A stretch of 64,000 nt of DNA from Lachnospiraceae bacterium NC2008 (GCA_000687675.1 JHWS01000005.1:243649-307648), one strand, 5' to 3'. Counted from the first letter of the stretch, positions 27,000 through 36,247 are shown. Numbers and translations: made by a program. The notes: generated by a model not told the origin, from the letters alone.

Positions 27000-28460
27000 A
27001 TGAAGAGTGTAAATATATACGCGCTAACCAGATTATCCAACCCTAACAGATTACAGGTTTTAGAAAAGCAGATGTCAAAGAGAGACTTTGGACTAAAGAT
27101 AAAAGACTGGGAAGTTGAGTCTCTAAGGATGTTATCAAATAAGCTTGAAGAAGTTCTTGGAACCATAGACGGTCTAGATTTTTATTACTCCTTTCATATT
27201 CCAAGACTTGGAAAAGAGTTTGACTTATTAAGAATATCAGAAGATCTTGTAATAAATATTGAACTAAAAAGCTACGATGTTGATGATGACAAGATAAAAC
27301 GTCAGCTTATTAGAAACAGATACTATCTGTCTATGCTTGGAAAAACTATCCATTCATATACATTTATTAGTTCTAAGAACAGACTAGTCAGACTATCTAA
27401 TGGTAAGAGGCTCATAGAAACAGACTTTGAGCAGTTAGCAGAAGATATAAAAGGTCAGGGCAAGGTGGATAACTGCCATGCAGAGGATTACTTCAAGGAA
27501 GAAGAATTTATAATCTCGCCTTTAACTAATCCAGATAAGTTTCTCAGCAATGAATATTTCCTTACATCACAGCAGAATGATATAAGGTATCACATAATTA
27601 AAAAAATCCGTGCTGGAGGTTATTCCCTTCAGGGATTTACAGGACTTCCTGGAACTGGTAAGACACTTTTGCTTTATGATATAGCTAAAGGATTAACTAC
27701 CAAAGAAAACAAGGTTTGCGTCCTGCATCTTGGTTACTACCCAGATGAGCTTATAGTTCTTAATGACAGACTTAAAAGGATAGATTTTTACAAAGGCTTC
27801 GAAGCTGGGCTGTATCCCAACTTTGATGAATATAGTGCAGTATTTGTAGATGAAGGCCACAGGCTAACTAGAGAAGAACTTGATTATCTAATAAAGGTTA
27901 CTAAGGAAAAGGCATTGCCCTTAGTGATTTCCTATGATATCGAAGATGCAATATCAAAAAGTGCAGCGCCTAATGAATTTTCTACAATACTTGAATCCAC
28001 AGAAGGATTTATAAAATATAAACTGACAAACAGGATTCGTATGAATTCAGAACTGTCATCCTTTATACAGTGTCTGATGCAGCCTAAGGGGCATCACAGA
28101 AGGAACTCATATCCTTCAGTGTCAGTAGCCTTTGCATCTTCATCCTACGAAGAAGAAATCTTAACAAGGATGTATAAAAATCAGGGCTACGTGTATATAA
28201 AATCAGGAAGTGACGGAGCCCAGTATGATATTGGTGAAGTGGATGCAAGTATAGCTACCTGCAGAGAATTCGATAGGGTAGTTATGGTTATAGATGGGAT
28301 GTTTGAATATGACTCAGACGACTATCTAAGATGTTTCGATAATGAAGAGAAGGTTAGACAGTTATATCACGGGCTTAACAGGGCAAGATATGCCATAGCT
28401 CTTGTTATAAGAGGTAATGAACCGGTGCTTGATAAGGTATTATCTATTATAGGCAATTAA
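27000..28460 (+). CDS. NERD-like nuclease domain fused to a DUF2075/UvrD-like helicase ATPase
   Basis: A 486-residue protein. Residues about 50-150 resemble a nuclease-related NERD domain (FDLLRISEDLVINIELKSY, the E-x-K core). Residues about 205-460 form a P-loop ATPase: Walker A GLPGTGKT, Walker B AVFVDEGHRL and, late, a GLNRARYAIAL stretch like helicase motif VI. Proteins of this kind act on nucleic acids, and some relatives are in anti-phage systems. Role unknown. RBS aaggggga. It follows a GT10 gene and is followed by a separate promoter; the order gives little help. Confidence 0.75.
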   Translation: MKSVNIYALTRLSNPNRLQVLEKQMSKRDFGLKIKDWEVESLRMLSNKLEEVLGTIDGLDFYYSFHIPRLGKEFDLLRISEDLVINIELKSYDVDDDKIKRQLIRNRYYLSMLGKTIHSYTFISSKNRLVRLSNGKRLIETDFEQLAEDIKGQGKVDNCHAEDYFKEEEFIISPLTNPDKFLSNEYFLTSQQNDIRYHIIKKIRAGGYSLQGFTGLPGTGKTLLLYDIAKGLTTKENKVCVLHLGYYPDELIVLNDRLKRIDFYKGFEAGLYPNFDEYSAVFVDEGHRLTREELDYLIKVTKEKALPLVISYDIEDAISKSAAPNEFSTILESTEGFIKYKLTNRIRMNSELSSFIQCLMQPKGHHRRNSYPSVSVAFASSSYEEEILTRMYKNQGYVYIKSGSDGAQYDIGEVDASIATCREFDRVVMVIDGMFEYDSDDYLRCFDNEEKVRQLYHGLNRARYAIALVIRGNEPVLDKVLSIIGN

Positions 28461-28462
28461 CA

Positions 28463-28491
28463 TTTACAAAAGCATAGGATTTCTTTATAAT
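28463..28491 (+). promoter_or_regulatory. Probable sigma-A promoter of the response-regulator/proA unit
   Basis: TTTACA (28463-28468), a 17-base spacer and TATAAT (28486-28491), starting 2 bases after the upstream stop codon. Confidence 0.75.
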
Positions 28492-28534
28492 GAGTGCCAC
28501 TAGGGATATCCTTTGCAGAACGAGGGGATTACAT

Positions 28535-28897
28535 ATGAAAGCTGTAATAATTGATGATGAACAGTTATGTCTCGACATGGATGTGGAGATAATTAAAGCT
28601 ACAAAGAGAATAGAATTTTTGAAGGCTTTCTTAGATGTTAACGAATTCATTCAGTATATTATGACTGAGCAGGTTGATATAGCATTTCTCGACATTCTTA
28701 TGGATGATGCGGATGGTATATCTCTTGCTATGGAAGTTAAGCGTATACAGCCTTCATGCAAGATTGTATTTATAAGCTCTACCAAGGAGTTTGCTATTGA
28801 GGCATTCCAGATATATGCGTCTGGATATCTTCTTAAGCCTATTACTCCAGATGAGGTAGATGCACTTCTTGATAATATATTTGGAATGGAACAGTAA
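28535..28897 (+). CDS. Single-domain response regulator (CheY-like)
   Basis: A 120-residue receiver domain without output. Acidic pair D7/D8 in IIDDEQ, acceptor D53 in FLDILMDDADG, then S81/S82 in FISSTKE and K101 in LLKPITPDE. The sequence is nearest to the receiver domains of LytTR-type regulators. I chose ATG 28535, which has gagggga 7 bases upstream; the longer reading from 28490 would begin inside the promoter. No kinase is adjacent. It is 15 bases before proA and probably co-transcribed with it, which is an odd pairing. Confidence 0.88.
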   Translation: MKAVIIDDEQLCLDMDVEIIKATKRIEFLKAFLDVNEFIQYIMTEQVDIAFLDILMDDADGISLAMEVKRIQPSCKIVFISSTKEFAIEAFQIYASGYLLKPITPDEVDALLDNIFGMEQ

Positions 28898-28912
28898 TAA
28901 ATAGGTATAGAG

Positions 28913-30205
28913 ATGGACAATATGAAAAGTGTTAAAGAATTAACTAGAATAATGAAGGCAGACAGCTTTAAGATGGCTAGTTTGTCAGCTGATGTTAGAA
29001 ATAAGATTCTTGCCAGAGTTAAGGAAGTTTTAATAGCCAATGCCAGCAAGATATTCGAGGCCAATGCCATGGATATGGACAAGGCAGCAAGTGATGGTAT
29101 TGCTCAGTCAGTAATGAAAAGACTTAAGTTTGATGAACATAAACTTGAGGACGTTACTAAGGGTATAGATCAGTTAATCAGTCTTCCAGATCCTATTGGA
29201 AAAACAATATTTAAGAGACAGCTTGATACAGGACTTATCTTAGAGAGAGTATCATGTCCTATAGGTGTTATAGGTATTATATTTGAAGCTAGACCAGATG
29301 CTTTAGTTCAGATTTCATCTCTTTGTATTAAGAGTGGTAACTGTGCTGTACTTAAAGGTGGTAAGGAAACAACTAATACTAACAAGGTCTTATTTGAACT
29401 TATTTATGGGGCGGCAGTAGAGTGCGGCGCACCAGAAGGCTGTATGATACAGGTTACAGCTCATAATGAGATAGATGAACTTCTTGAATGTAATAAGAGC
29501 GTAGACCTTATTATCCCTAGAGGCTCTAACCAGTTCGTTCAGTATATTATGAATAACACCAAGATTCCTGTTATGGGTCATGCTGATGGTATCTGTCATA
29601 CATACATTGATAAGGACGCTGATATAGAGAAGGCATGCAATATTATCCTTGATGCCAAGACACAGTATACAGCTGCCTGCAATGCTACAGAGACACTTCT
29701 TGTAGATAGAAGCCTGGATAAAGAAGCTCTTAAGAAGATAGCAAAGAATCTTGAAGAAAAAGGACATGTTAAGCTTCGCGGAACTAAGGAAGTTAATGAT
29801 ATAGTCAGTGTTGAACTTATGAATGAAGATGAGTTTAATACAGAATATCTTGACCTGGTTATTTCTATAAAACTTGTAGATGGTGTAGATGAAGCTATTA
29901 GCCATATCAATACCTACGGCTCACATCATACAGATGCTATTATTACTGAGAATGCTAAGACAGCTGAGAAGTTTATGGAATTAGTTGATTCTGCTGGCGT
30001 ATATCAGAATTGTTCTACAAGATTTGCAGATGGATTCAGATATGGATTTGGTGCTGAAGTTGGTATCTCAACCAGTAAGATACATGCAAGAGGTCCTGTT
30101 GGTCTTGAAGGTCTTACAACATATAAGTATAAACTTAGAGGCTCAGGCCAGATAGTTGGAGATTACGCTTCAGGAAAAGCAAACTTTAATTTCAAAGATT
30201 TATAA
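28913..30205 (+). CDS. proA: Glutamate-5-semialdehyde dehydrogenase (gamma-glutamyl phosphate reductase)
   Basis: A 430-residue cytosolic enzyme, second step of proline synthesis: gamma-glutamyl phosphate + NADPH to glutamate semialdehyde. Family motifs: VIGIIFEARPDALVQ, LKGGKET, the catalytic Cys in AACNATETLL, and C-terminal GPVGLEGLTTYKY. The usual partner proB is not in the window. The start could be 28913 or the ATG at 28922. A strong bidirectional terminator begins in its stop codon. Confidence 0.96.
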   Translation: MDNMKSVKELTRIMKADSFKMASLSADVRNKILARVKEVLIANASKIFEANAMDMDKAASDGIAQSVMKRLKFDEHKLEDVTKGIDQLISLPDPIGKTIFKRQLDTGLILERVSCPIGVIGIIFEARPDALVQISSLCIKSGNCAVLKGGKETTNTNKVLFELIYGAAVECGAPEGCMIQVTAHNEIDELLECNKSVDLIIPRGSNQFVQYIMNNTKIPVMGHADGICHTYIDKDADIEKACNIILDAKTQYTAACNATETLLVDRSLDKEALKKIAKNLEEKGHVKLRGTKEVNDIVSVELMNEDEFNTEYLDLVISIKLVDGVDEAISHINTYGSHHTDAIITENAKTAEKFMELVDSAGVYQNCSTRFADGFRYGFGAEVGISTSKIHARGPVGLEGLTTYKYKLRGSGQIVGDYASGKANFNFKDL

Positions 30206-30240
30206 TAAGAAAACCACCGGGTGCCGGTGGTTTTCTTATT
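30204..30240. terminator. Bidirectional Rho-independent terminator between convergent genes
   Basis: A perfect 17-bp stem (left arm ends aaaccaccgg, right arm starts ccggtggttt) with a 3-base loop. T and A runs on the two sides allow function in both directions. It overlaps the proA stop codon. Confidence 0.93.
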
Positions 30241-30292
30241 CGCAGGGATGTGCAGTGAATTATTCTGGCTCTGCTGGACGCATCCCGCGCAG

Positions 30293-30316
30293 CGAGTAGG
30301 AGGGGCCTCCTACTCG
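30293..30316. repeat. Perfect hairpin (10-bp) after the zinc-ribbon gene
   Basis: cgagtaggag / ctcctactcg with a 4-base loop just beyond the stop of the minus-strand gene at 30319. There is no T run in either direction, so it may add stability to the mRNA end, with the stem at 30204-30240 acting as the real terminator. Confidence 0.6.
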
Positions 30317-30318
30317 AT

Positions 30319-31581
30319 TTAATAGTTATTTTCTTCCATAAGTTCTATGATATCATCATCAAGCTTGCTCTTACAGCTTCCAACATTATCAAGTGTTATC
30401 TCTATAACATAAGTGCTGCTTGTGTATCCTTCAGGTTTAACTTTAATAACGAAGTATGTTATTGCATCTCCTTCTATATCGTATTCAAGCTGAATCTTTA
30501 TATCTTCAAGGTCGCGCATATTTATTTCATCGTATGCGTCGTTAAGATATTTTCTTGCAAGGCCGCTTAAATATTCATCGAGTACTGGCTTTCCTATTTC
30601 AACAAGGTCTTTAAGAGTAAAGTCAAAACTGTATGTGTTACCATTCTTCTCGAAACCAAGCTGATCTCTGTTATCATCATAGGCCTTAATCAGTGCTCCT
30701 ATGCAATCATCTATTTCTTCAGGGTTAATGATTATATTGCAGTAAGAAGATATGTCACCAAAGGAATCTAACAGCTCTACATAATCAATTTTATCAAGAT
30801 CTTTGTTTGCTAATATCTTAAGTGCATTAAAGAAGGTATCTTCATTAAAGTTTACGTAATCATCATAATATGAATATTCATCTTCGAATGACTCTGTATA
30901 TCCATAAGAATAATCTTCTTCTCCGTCCTCATATCGTATGTAGGCGTAACCAAGATCTTCACCATTGATATAAGTTGCATCAACTGATTTTTCTTCTGTG
31001 GGGCGGCTTCCGTTGTTATTGTAGCTTTTTACGTGTTCTATAGTTTCTGAATAGCCTTGAATCTTATGATTCTTAATATCTAAAGTAAAGAAACCAGTTA
31101 TGTCAGCACTGTTTTCCTTGATATTGCCACTATTGTCTTCGATGTAAGCTTTTATCTTGAAATCAAATCCAGAAAAAGTTGTATTTTTGGCACAGGAAAC
31201 AAATTTAGCTATAGGTGTTTTGTCTGTTTCCTTTTTATCGCTTAAAAGAAATACTAGAAGTACTGCTATAGCAGCTATGATTAGAGCTGCTGCAATACCA
31301 AGACCTATGAAAAGACCTTTTTTATTGCTCTTTTGTGGCATAGGCTGGTAATAGTTATTTGAATTAGGAATATACACAGGCTGCTGCATATTTGGCTGCT
31401 GCATGTTTGGCTGTTGCATCTGCATATTAACCTGTGGGTTATAACTGTTATCCTGTGGCTGACTAGTATTAGAAACGGTAGTCTGAGGTACTGTAGCGTC
31501 AAGCTTTGGAACAGGTGCGCCGCAGTTAGGGCATGTTATAGAATCATCAGGTATCTGGGCTGCGCATTTTGAACAAAACAT
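30319..31581 (-). CDS. Zinc-ribbon membrane protein with extracellular domain
   Basis: A 420-residue protein. Residues 1-24 are a zinc ribbon (FCSKCAAQ, then CPNCGAP). A Pro/Gln/Asn-rich linker follows, with the repeat QQPNM, then a strong membrane helix (about residues 90-115, AALIIAAIAVLLVFLL) and a mostly acidic extracellular domain of about 300 residues. I chose the ATG at 31581, with aaggagg on the coding strand about 9 bases upstream. Zinc-ribbon plus Pro/Gln linker plus one membrane helix is a common layout in Lachnospiraceae envelope proteins. The function is unknown. Its 3' end faces proA. Confidence 0.82.
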   Translation of the reverse strand: MFCSKCAAQIPDDSITCPNCGAPVPKLDATVPQTTVSNTSQPQDNSYNPQVNMQMQQPNMQQPNMQQPVYIPNSNNYYQPMPQKSNKKGLFIGLGIAAALIIAAIAVLLVFLLSDKKETDKTPIAKFVSCAKNTTFSGFDFKIKAYIEDNSGNIKENSADITGFFTLDIKNHKIQGYSETIEHVKSYNNNGSRPTEEKSVDATYINGEDLGYAYIRYEDGEEDYSYGYTESFEDEYSYYDDYVNFNEDTFFNALKILANKDLDKIDYVELLDSFGDISSYCNIIINPEEIDDCIGALIKAYDDNRDQLGFEKNGNTYSFDFTLKDLVEIGKPVLDEYLSGLARKYLNDAYDEINMRDLEDIKIQLEYDIEGDAITYFVIKVKPEGYTSSTYVIEITLDNVGSCKSKLDDDIIELMEENNY

Positions 31582-31671
31582 ATAAGTAACTCCTCCTTTT
31601 GAATACTTCAAATTCCTATACAATTATATCATGAAGTAAGCTTATATATATAGCTATAAAAGGCACTTTTC

Positions 31672-31700
31672 TTGCAAATAAAGGGGCAGAATGATAAAAT
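31672..31700 (+). promoter_or_regulatory. Probable sigma-A promoter of cysE
   Basis: TTGCAA (31672-31677), a 17-base spacer and TAAAAT (31695-31700), 43 bases before the start codon. Confidence 0.65.
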
Positions 31701-31743
31701 TATCACGATTATAGTCTGAAGTGTTACTTACTTGGAGGAAGAC

Positions 31744-32646
31744 ATGAACGCTAAAAATGTAATTGCAAATATTGCAAATGAACTTGAGGAAAATTACAAG
31801 CAGCAAGGGCTGTTTGAACTTGATATAGAGATGAAGATGCCTAACAGGGAAGACATTATCTATATTATTAATGAAGTTAGGCGTGTAATGTTCCCAGGCT
31901 ATTTTGGAACAGAGAATACTGCTTATGTTAATCTTAGTAACTTTGCTGGTAATACTATTGCAGGAGTATATGAAAGATTATTTAAGCAGATAAAGATAGC
32001 ACTTAAATATCAGGGTAAGATTGATGGGCAGGAAGTGAAAGATGCTGACGATAAGTCTGAGAGCATAGCTCTTGAATTTGTTAAAGAACTTCCAGCACTT
32101 CAGAAACTTATTATGAAAGATGTTGAAGCTGAACTTCAGGGAGATCCTGCAGCATCAAGTAAAGAAGAAATCATCTTCTCTTATCCAGGATTATATGCAA
32201 TATATGTATACCGTATTGCTCATGTATTATATGAACTTAATGTTCCTATTATTCCTAGAATCATGACTGAGCATGCACACAGCAAGACAGGAATAGATAT
32301 TAACCCAGGAGCAAATATCGGAGAGTATTTCTTTATTGACCACGGTACAGGTATCGTTATCGGAGAGACTACCGTTATAGGTAATCACGTTAAAATATAT
32401 CAGGGTGTTACTCTTGGTGCCCTTTCAACTATGAAGGGTCAGGCTCTTTCAGGAGTTAAGAGACATCCAACAATAGAAGACAATGTTGTAATCTATGCCA
32501 ATACAACCATACTTGGCGGAGATACAGTTGTAGGACATGATTCGGTTGTAGCTGGTAATACATTCGTAACAAAGTCAGTTCCAGCTAATACTAAGGTGTC
32601 TACATTTGCACCAGAATTACAGATGCAGTCAAGGGAAAAGAAATAA
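31744..32646 (+). CDS. cysE: Serine O-acetyltransferase
   Basis: A 300-residue cytosolic enzyme that acetylates serine for cysteine synthesis. The N-terminal helical domain (about 1-165) is followed by hexapeptide repeats and the typical GIDINPGANIGEYFFIDHGTGIVIGE, YQGVTLG and GHDSVVAGNTFV segments. The catalytic His is in FIDHGTG. I chose the ATG at 31744 with ggagg upstream. It is followed with a 1-base overlap by an S66 peptidase gene, an unexpected coupling. Confidence 0.93.
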   Translation: MNAKNVIANIANELEENYKQQGLFELDIEMKMPNREDIIYIINEVRRVMFPGYFGTENTAYVNLSNFAGNTIAGVYERLFKQIKIALKYQGKIDGQEVKDADDKSESIALEFVKELPALQKLIMKDVEAELQGDPAASSKEEIIFSYPGLYAIYVYRIAHVLYELNVPIIPRIMTEHAHSKTGIDINPGANIGEYFFIDHGTGIVIGETTVIGNHVKIYQGVTLGALSTMKGQALSGVKRHPTIEDNVVIYANTTILGGDTVVGHDSVVAGNTFVTKSVPANTKVSTFAPELQMQSREKK

Positions 32647-33674
32647 TGAAATATGCTGATTTTTTATCTGAAGGCGGAAGCATTGGTTTTGTTGCGCCAG
32701 CATTTGGAGCATCAACAGAACCTTATATAAGCGGTTTTAACAGCGCTGTAGCTACTTTTGAAGAGATGGGCTATAAGACAGTGATTGGACCTAACTGCTA
32801 TAAGGGCGACGGTATAGGAATCAGTACTAATCCATATGACTGCGGAAAAGAACTTACAGAAAGCTATCTTGCTGATGACACAGATATATTAATACCTGCC
32901 GGCGGCGGAGAGCTTATGTGTGAGACTATTGATTATGTAGACTTTTCTAAAATCAAAGCTTCTAAGCCTAAGTGGTTTATTGGCTACTCTGACAATACCA
33001 ACTTTACATTCTTATTAAATACTATTTGTGATCACGCGGCTATATATGGTCAGTGTGCATCCAATTTTGGGATGAAGCCTTGGCATCAGGCGATTCATGA
33101 TTCTTTTGACATTCTTACAGGAAAGAAATTAGAAGTTTCCAGCTATGGGACCTGGGAGCTTGAATCATTAAAGACTGAAGATAATCCACTGGTTCCTTAT
33201 AATACAACTGAGAAATTATCTCTGGTTTATTACGGATGCGATAGAAATAGTACAAGCTTTAAAGGAAGACTGCTTGGAGGCTGTCTTGACTGCCTTTGTA
33301 ATCTGGTAGGCACCAAATACGACTATGTTAAAGCATTTAACGATAAATATGGTGATGAGGGAATCATATGGTTCTTTGAAAGCTGCGACCTTAATGTTTT
33401 TTCTATAAGACGAGCTTTGTGGCAGCTTGATAGAAGTGGATGGTTCGGCCGCGCTGCAGGATTCTTAGTTGGAAGACCTATGCAGTATGGACAGGATATG
33501 TTTGGTCTTAATCAGTACAATGCAGTTACTGATATCCTTGGAAAGTACAATGTTCCTATTATAATGGACGCAGATATAGGACACCTTCCACCTGCTATGC
33601 CGATTATCTCGGGAGCATATGGATGTGTAGAAGCTTCAGAGGATAAGCTAAACATACGATATGAATTAAAATAA
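32646..33674 (+). CDS. S66-family LD-carboxypeptidase/MccF-like serine peptidase
   Basis: A 342-residue protein of the LdcA/MccF family. Features: IGFVAPAFGAS near residue 15, the PAGGGELM loop, the nucleophile in GYSDNTNF, and Glu/His in FFESCDLN and ADIGHLPPAMP. LdcA trims tetrapeptide stems in peptidoglycan recycling; MccF relatives cleave microcin C7-type peptide-nucleotides and give immunity. It cannot be decided which. It overlaps cysE by one base and is 13 bases before a membrane-protein gene. Confidence 0.9.
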   Translation: MKYADFLSEGGSIGFVAPAFGASTEPYISGFNSAVATFEEMGYKTVIGPNCYKGDGIGISTNPYDCGKELTESYLADDTDILIPAGGGELMCETIDYVDFSKIKASKPKWFIGYSDNTNFTFLLNTICDHAAIYGQCASNFGMKPWHQAIHDSFDILTGKKLEVSSYGTWELESLKTEDNPLVPYNTTEKLSLVYYGCDRNSTSFKGRLLGGCLDCLCNLVGTKYDYVKAFNDKYGDEGIIWFFESCDLNVFSIRRALWQLDRSGWFGRAAGFLVGRPMQYGQDMFGLNQYNAVTDILGKYNVPIIMDADIGHLPPAMPIISGAYGCVEASEDKLNIRYELK

Positions 33675-33687
33675 AAAGGAAAATATA

Positions 33688-34374
33688 ATGAATACAATAT
33701 ATGTACTTGCAGCAGCAGAACTTATTATAGGAATTCTGTTATGTTTAAGAGGACTTAGTATATATAAGACTGTTGCTATGTTACTCTGCGGTGCACTCTG
33801 CGGATATCTTGGACTTAGGCTTGAATATTTGCTGGATAAAGAGTGGCTTTATATTGTTGCAGTAGTTTTGGCTGTAGCAGGAGCCTATCTTGGCTACAGG
33901 CATTATAGAATTACTTATTATATATCTGCTAACGTAATAGCCTTTCTTGTAACCTTCCAGATATATTGGAAGAAGGCGGTGGCTACTGTTCAGTCTGGTT
34001 CAGAGTCTGTTACAGACATGAAGCATATTATTGCAGATAGCTTAAAAGGAAACAAATCATTATCTGATATGTCTTCTTCTATTAATAAGATAATAACTAT
34101 GAGTCAGGATAATTTTGGCAAAGTAGTAAAGGATGCTGCTGATATTGTTAGGACCGGTGTAATAGTTGCTCTTATAGTAGCGGCAATTGCAGGAATCTTT
34201 GCTATGTGGTTTGGTGACTATGTAGTTATGGTAGTTACTTCAGCATTTGGAAGTGTGCTTATGCTTTCCTGCGCAAGTTCATTCTTCGAAATACCTAATT
34301 CGGCATACCTTATGGTGCTTGCTGTTATAGCAGGACTAGGTATGTATAGCCAAATAGCAACAAAACGAAGATAA
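33688..34374 (+). CDS. DUF4203/TMEM198-like membrane protein
   Basis: A 228-residue protein with about seven hydrophobic segments: AAAELIIGILLCLRG, VAMLLCGALCGYLGLRL, IVAVVLAVAGAYLGYR, ITYYISANVIAFLVTF, then after a hydrophilic stretch (about residues 95-145) VIVALIVAAIAGIFAM, VMVVTSAFGSVLML and MVLAVIAGLGMY. It is similar in pattern to the DUF4203 membrane family of unknown function. It is co-oriented with the S66 gene and its stop is 9 bases from the stop of the converging methyltransferase gene. Confidence 0.7.
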   Translation: MNTIYVLAAAELIIGILLCLRGLSIYKTVAMLLCGALCGYLGLRLEYLLDKEWLYIVAVVLAVAGAYLGYRHYRITYYISANVIAFLVTFQIYWKKAVATVQSGSESVTDMKHIIADSLKGNKSLSDMSSSINKIITMSQDNFGKVVKDAADIVRTGVIVALIVAAIAGIFAMWFGDYVVMVVTSAFGSVLMLSCASSFFEIPNSAYLMVLAVIAGLGMYSQIATKRR

Positions 34375-34383
34375 GTGCAAATG

Positions 34384-35283
34384 TTATTTTGACCAGCGTC
34401 CGCTTGCGCCGCAAGGAAGAACCAGTCCGTTGGACGATACTGGTAGTCCGATTTCCTCTGCTTCAACCTTACCACCATGCTTTTTGGTAACAACAGTGTT
34501 AATCATATAGGAAAGAACTGCTGGTTGCAGACCTGTTGTATATGAATTTATAAGGAAGAAAAGCGGATCATCGGAGAGAAGCTGGCTGCTTAGTTCTACA
34601 AATGGGAATATAGATTCCTCTATCTTCCATATCTCACCTTTAGGTCCTCTTCCATATGATGGAGGGTCCATTATGATTCCATCATATTTATTGCCACGTC
34701 TTATTTCTCTTTCAACAAATTTTACGCAGTCATCAACTAACCATCTGATTCTGTCTCCAGGGATGTTTGAACTAAGAGCATTTTCTTTAGCCCAGTTAAC
34801 CATACCTTTAGATGCATCTACATGAGTTACAAATGCTCCTGCTTTAGCTGCTGATAGAGTTGCACCACCAGTATATGCAAAGAGGTTAAGAATCTTTATT
34901 TCCTTATTAGGATTTTCTTCTTTCTTCTTATTAATAATAGAAGAAAACCAATTCCAGTTAACTGCCTGTTCTGGAAACAGGCCTGTATGTTTAAATGAGA
35001 ATGGTTTAAGGTTAAATGTTAATCGACTATCTTCTATATTAATAGGAAGATTATATGAAATCTGCCATTCCTTTGGAAGGCTTATGAATTCCCATTCGCC
35101 GCCACCCTTGTTAGAACGGTGGTAGTGGCCATTCTTTTGTTTCCATTCTTTAATACAATGAGGGGTATTCCATATAACCTGAGGATCAGGTCTAACTAGA
35201 ATATAGTCACCCCATCTTTCGCATTTTTCTCCAGAAGAGGTATCTAATACCTCATAGTCTTTCCATTTATCTGCAATCCACAT
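34384..35283 (-). CDS. RlmI/RlmK-like class I SAM-dependent rRNA methyltransferase
   Basis: A 299-residue minus-strand protein. The SAM-binding motif I is LNLFAYTGGATLSAAKAG, motif II is VTHVDASKGM, and the catalytic motif IV is IIMDPPSYGRG, as in 23S rRNA m5C methyltransferases. A PUA-like N-terminal region is not convincing; the start has an extra segment with SGEKCERWGDY. The target could be rRNA. It converges with the membrane-protein gene and diverges from the rpsJ leader. A aaggag element precedes the start on its coding strand. Confidence 0.85.
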   Translation of the reverse strand: MWIADKWKDYEVLDTSSGEKCERWGDYILVRPDPQVIWNTPHCIKEWKQKNGHYHRSNKGGGEWEFISLPKEWQISYNLPINIEDSRLTFNLKPFSFKHTGLFPEQAVNWNWFSSIINKKKEENPNKEIKILNLFAYTGGATLSAAKAGAFVTHVDASKGMVNWAKENALSSNIPGDRIRWLVDDCVKFVEREIRRGNKYDGIIMDPPSYGRGPKGEIWKIEESIFPFVELSSQLLSDDPLFFLINSYTTGLQPAVLSYMINTVVTKKHGGKVEAEEIGLPVSSNGLVLPCGASGRWSK

Positions 35284-35489
35284 GGATTCTTTCTCCTTAT
35301 TTATATAAACTTAAGATATTGTAGCATAAAAGAAGGAAGGTGGTGAAGAAATAATATTTATATATAGAAGAAAAGGATAACAGTAAGAGAAAAACACAAG
35401 ATTTAGTACATATAATATAGAAGAAACACTATTTGATAAAATACACAAAAAATAATTGAAAAATTTATTAAAAAAATAGAAAAAAGTAC

Positions 35490-35518
35490 TTGCATTCCTT
35501 AAATCAAACATTTATACT
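35490..35518 (+). promoter_or_regulatory. Probable sigma-A promoter of the S10 operon
   Basis: TTGCAT (35490-35495), a 17-base spacer and TATACT (35513-35518). The 200 bases before it (35284-35489) are AT-rich and hold the upstream region of the methyltransferase; I see no other feature there. Confidence 0.8.
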
Positions 35519-35524
35519 AATCAT

Positions 35525-35780
35525 TGCTGTGACATGATAGCTATGAAGCGTGAGGTTGCTATTATGGCGAAAGCTGTAATAGGTTTTCCGTGGAGCGAAT
35601 GTCAGATAATATGACGGCAAGTCACTGTACAAAGCTTAAACAGTCTACAATATAGTAGAAACGACGCGTGAGGACGCGCTTTTAAAATGAAAGCGATGGA
35701 CACACACGGGAAAGTGGTACAGTCACCAGCTTGTCGTACTTACAAAAAATAATAAGTGCGAAAAGGAGGCGACTTTTTTT
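35525..35780 (+). promoter_or_regulatory. rpsJ: S10 operon leader, structured
   Basis: About 255 untranslated bases separate the promoter from rpsJ. Paired parts are visible, such as cgcg (35666-35669) / cgcg around the gaggacgcg loop, a gtggt/accag helix near 35716-35730, and ggagg as the RBS at 35765. No ORF fits. In Escherichia coli the S10 leader is bound by L4, but this sequence is not obviously alike. It is probably an autoregulatory leader for the ribosomal cluster. Confidence 0.55.
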
Positions 35781-36092
35781 ATGGCAAGTCAGAAAATGAG
35801 AGTCACATTAAAAGCGTATGATCATCAGCTAGTAGATGCATCAGCAAAGAAGATTATTGACACAGTTAAGAAGAATGGTGGAGAGACATCTGGTCCAGTA
35901 CCTCTTCCAACAAAGAAGGAAGTAGTTACTATTCTTAGAGCTGTACACAAGTACAAGGACTCAAGAGAGCAGTTCGAGCAGAGAACTCATAAGAGACTCA
36001 TCGACATCATGAATCCTTCTCAGAAGATAATCGAATCTTTACAGAAGATGGATATACCAGCAGGTGTATTTTTAAGCATCAAGATGATGTAA
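35781..36092 (+). CDS. rpsJ: 30S ribosomal protein S10
   Basis: A 103-residue protein with the typical [13 protein letters not shown] start and the loop [11 protein letters not shown]10 is part of the 30S head and also of NusB-NusE antitermination. It heads the S10-spc-alpha cluster; its long leader and the structured spacer to rplC suggest control points on both sides. Confidence 0.98.
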   Translation: MASQKMRVTLKAYDHQLVDASAKKIIDTVKKNGGETSGPVPLPTKKEVVTILRAVHKYKDSREQFEQRTHKRLIDIMNPSQKIIESLQKMDIPAGVFLSIKMM

Positions 36093-36112
36093 TCAAAAGT
36101 AACAAAAAAACC

Positions 36113-36232
36113 TCTACTAACTTTATGTATAGCCAGTAAGGCAGTAGGAATCAGCAACCTACCGGTTCCGGATGAGAGTTTCATACCTGTGTAAACAAAC
36201 TACGATGAAGGAAACTATACCGCTTTAGTAGA
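36113..36232 (+). promoter_or_regulatory. Structured spacer between rpsJ and rplC, closed by an 8-bp stem
   Basis: An unusually long (155-base) gap inside a ribosomal operon. An 8-bp helix, tctactaa (36113-36120) with ttagtaga (36225-36232), closes a domain that holds shorter internal helices. The right arm lies just before the rplC RBS (aaggagg). It could be an L3 or L4 target for autoregulation, or a site of mRNA processing. Confidence 0.55.
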
Positions 36233-36247
36233 AATAAGGAGGAAAAA

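Noticed and set aside
29390..29910. Large minus-strand frames inside proA
   Set aside because: They overlap a well-conserved gene in full, lack RBS and known motifs, and are products of codon bias.
30293..30316. Second terminator for the zinc-ribbon gene
   Set aside because: A perfect hairpin, but without a T run on either strand; listed only as a hairpin.
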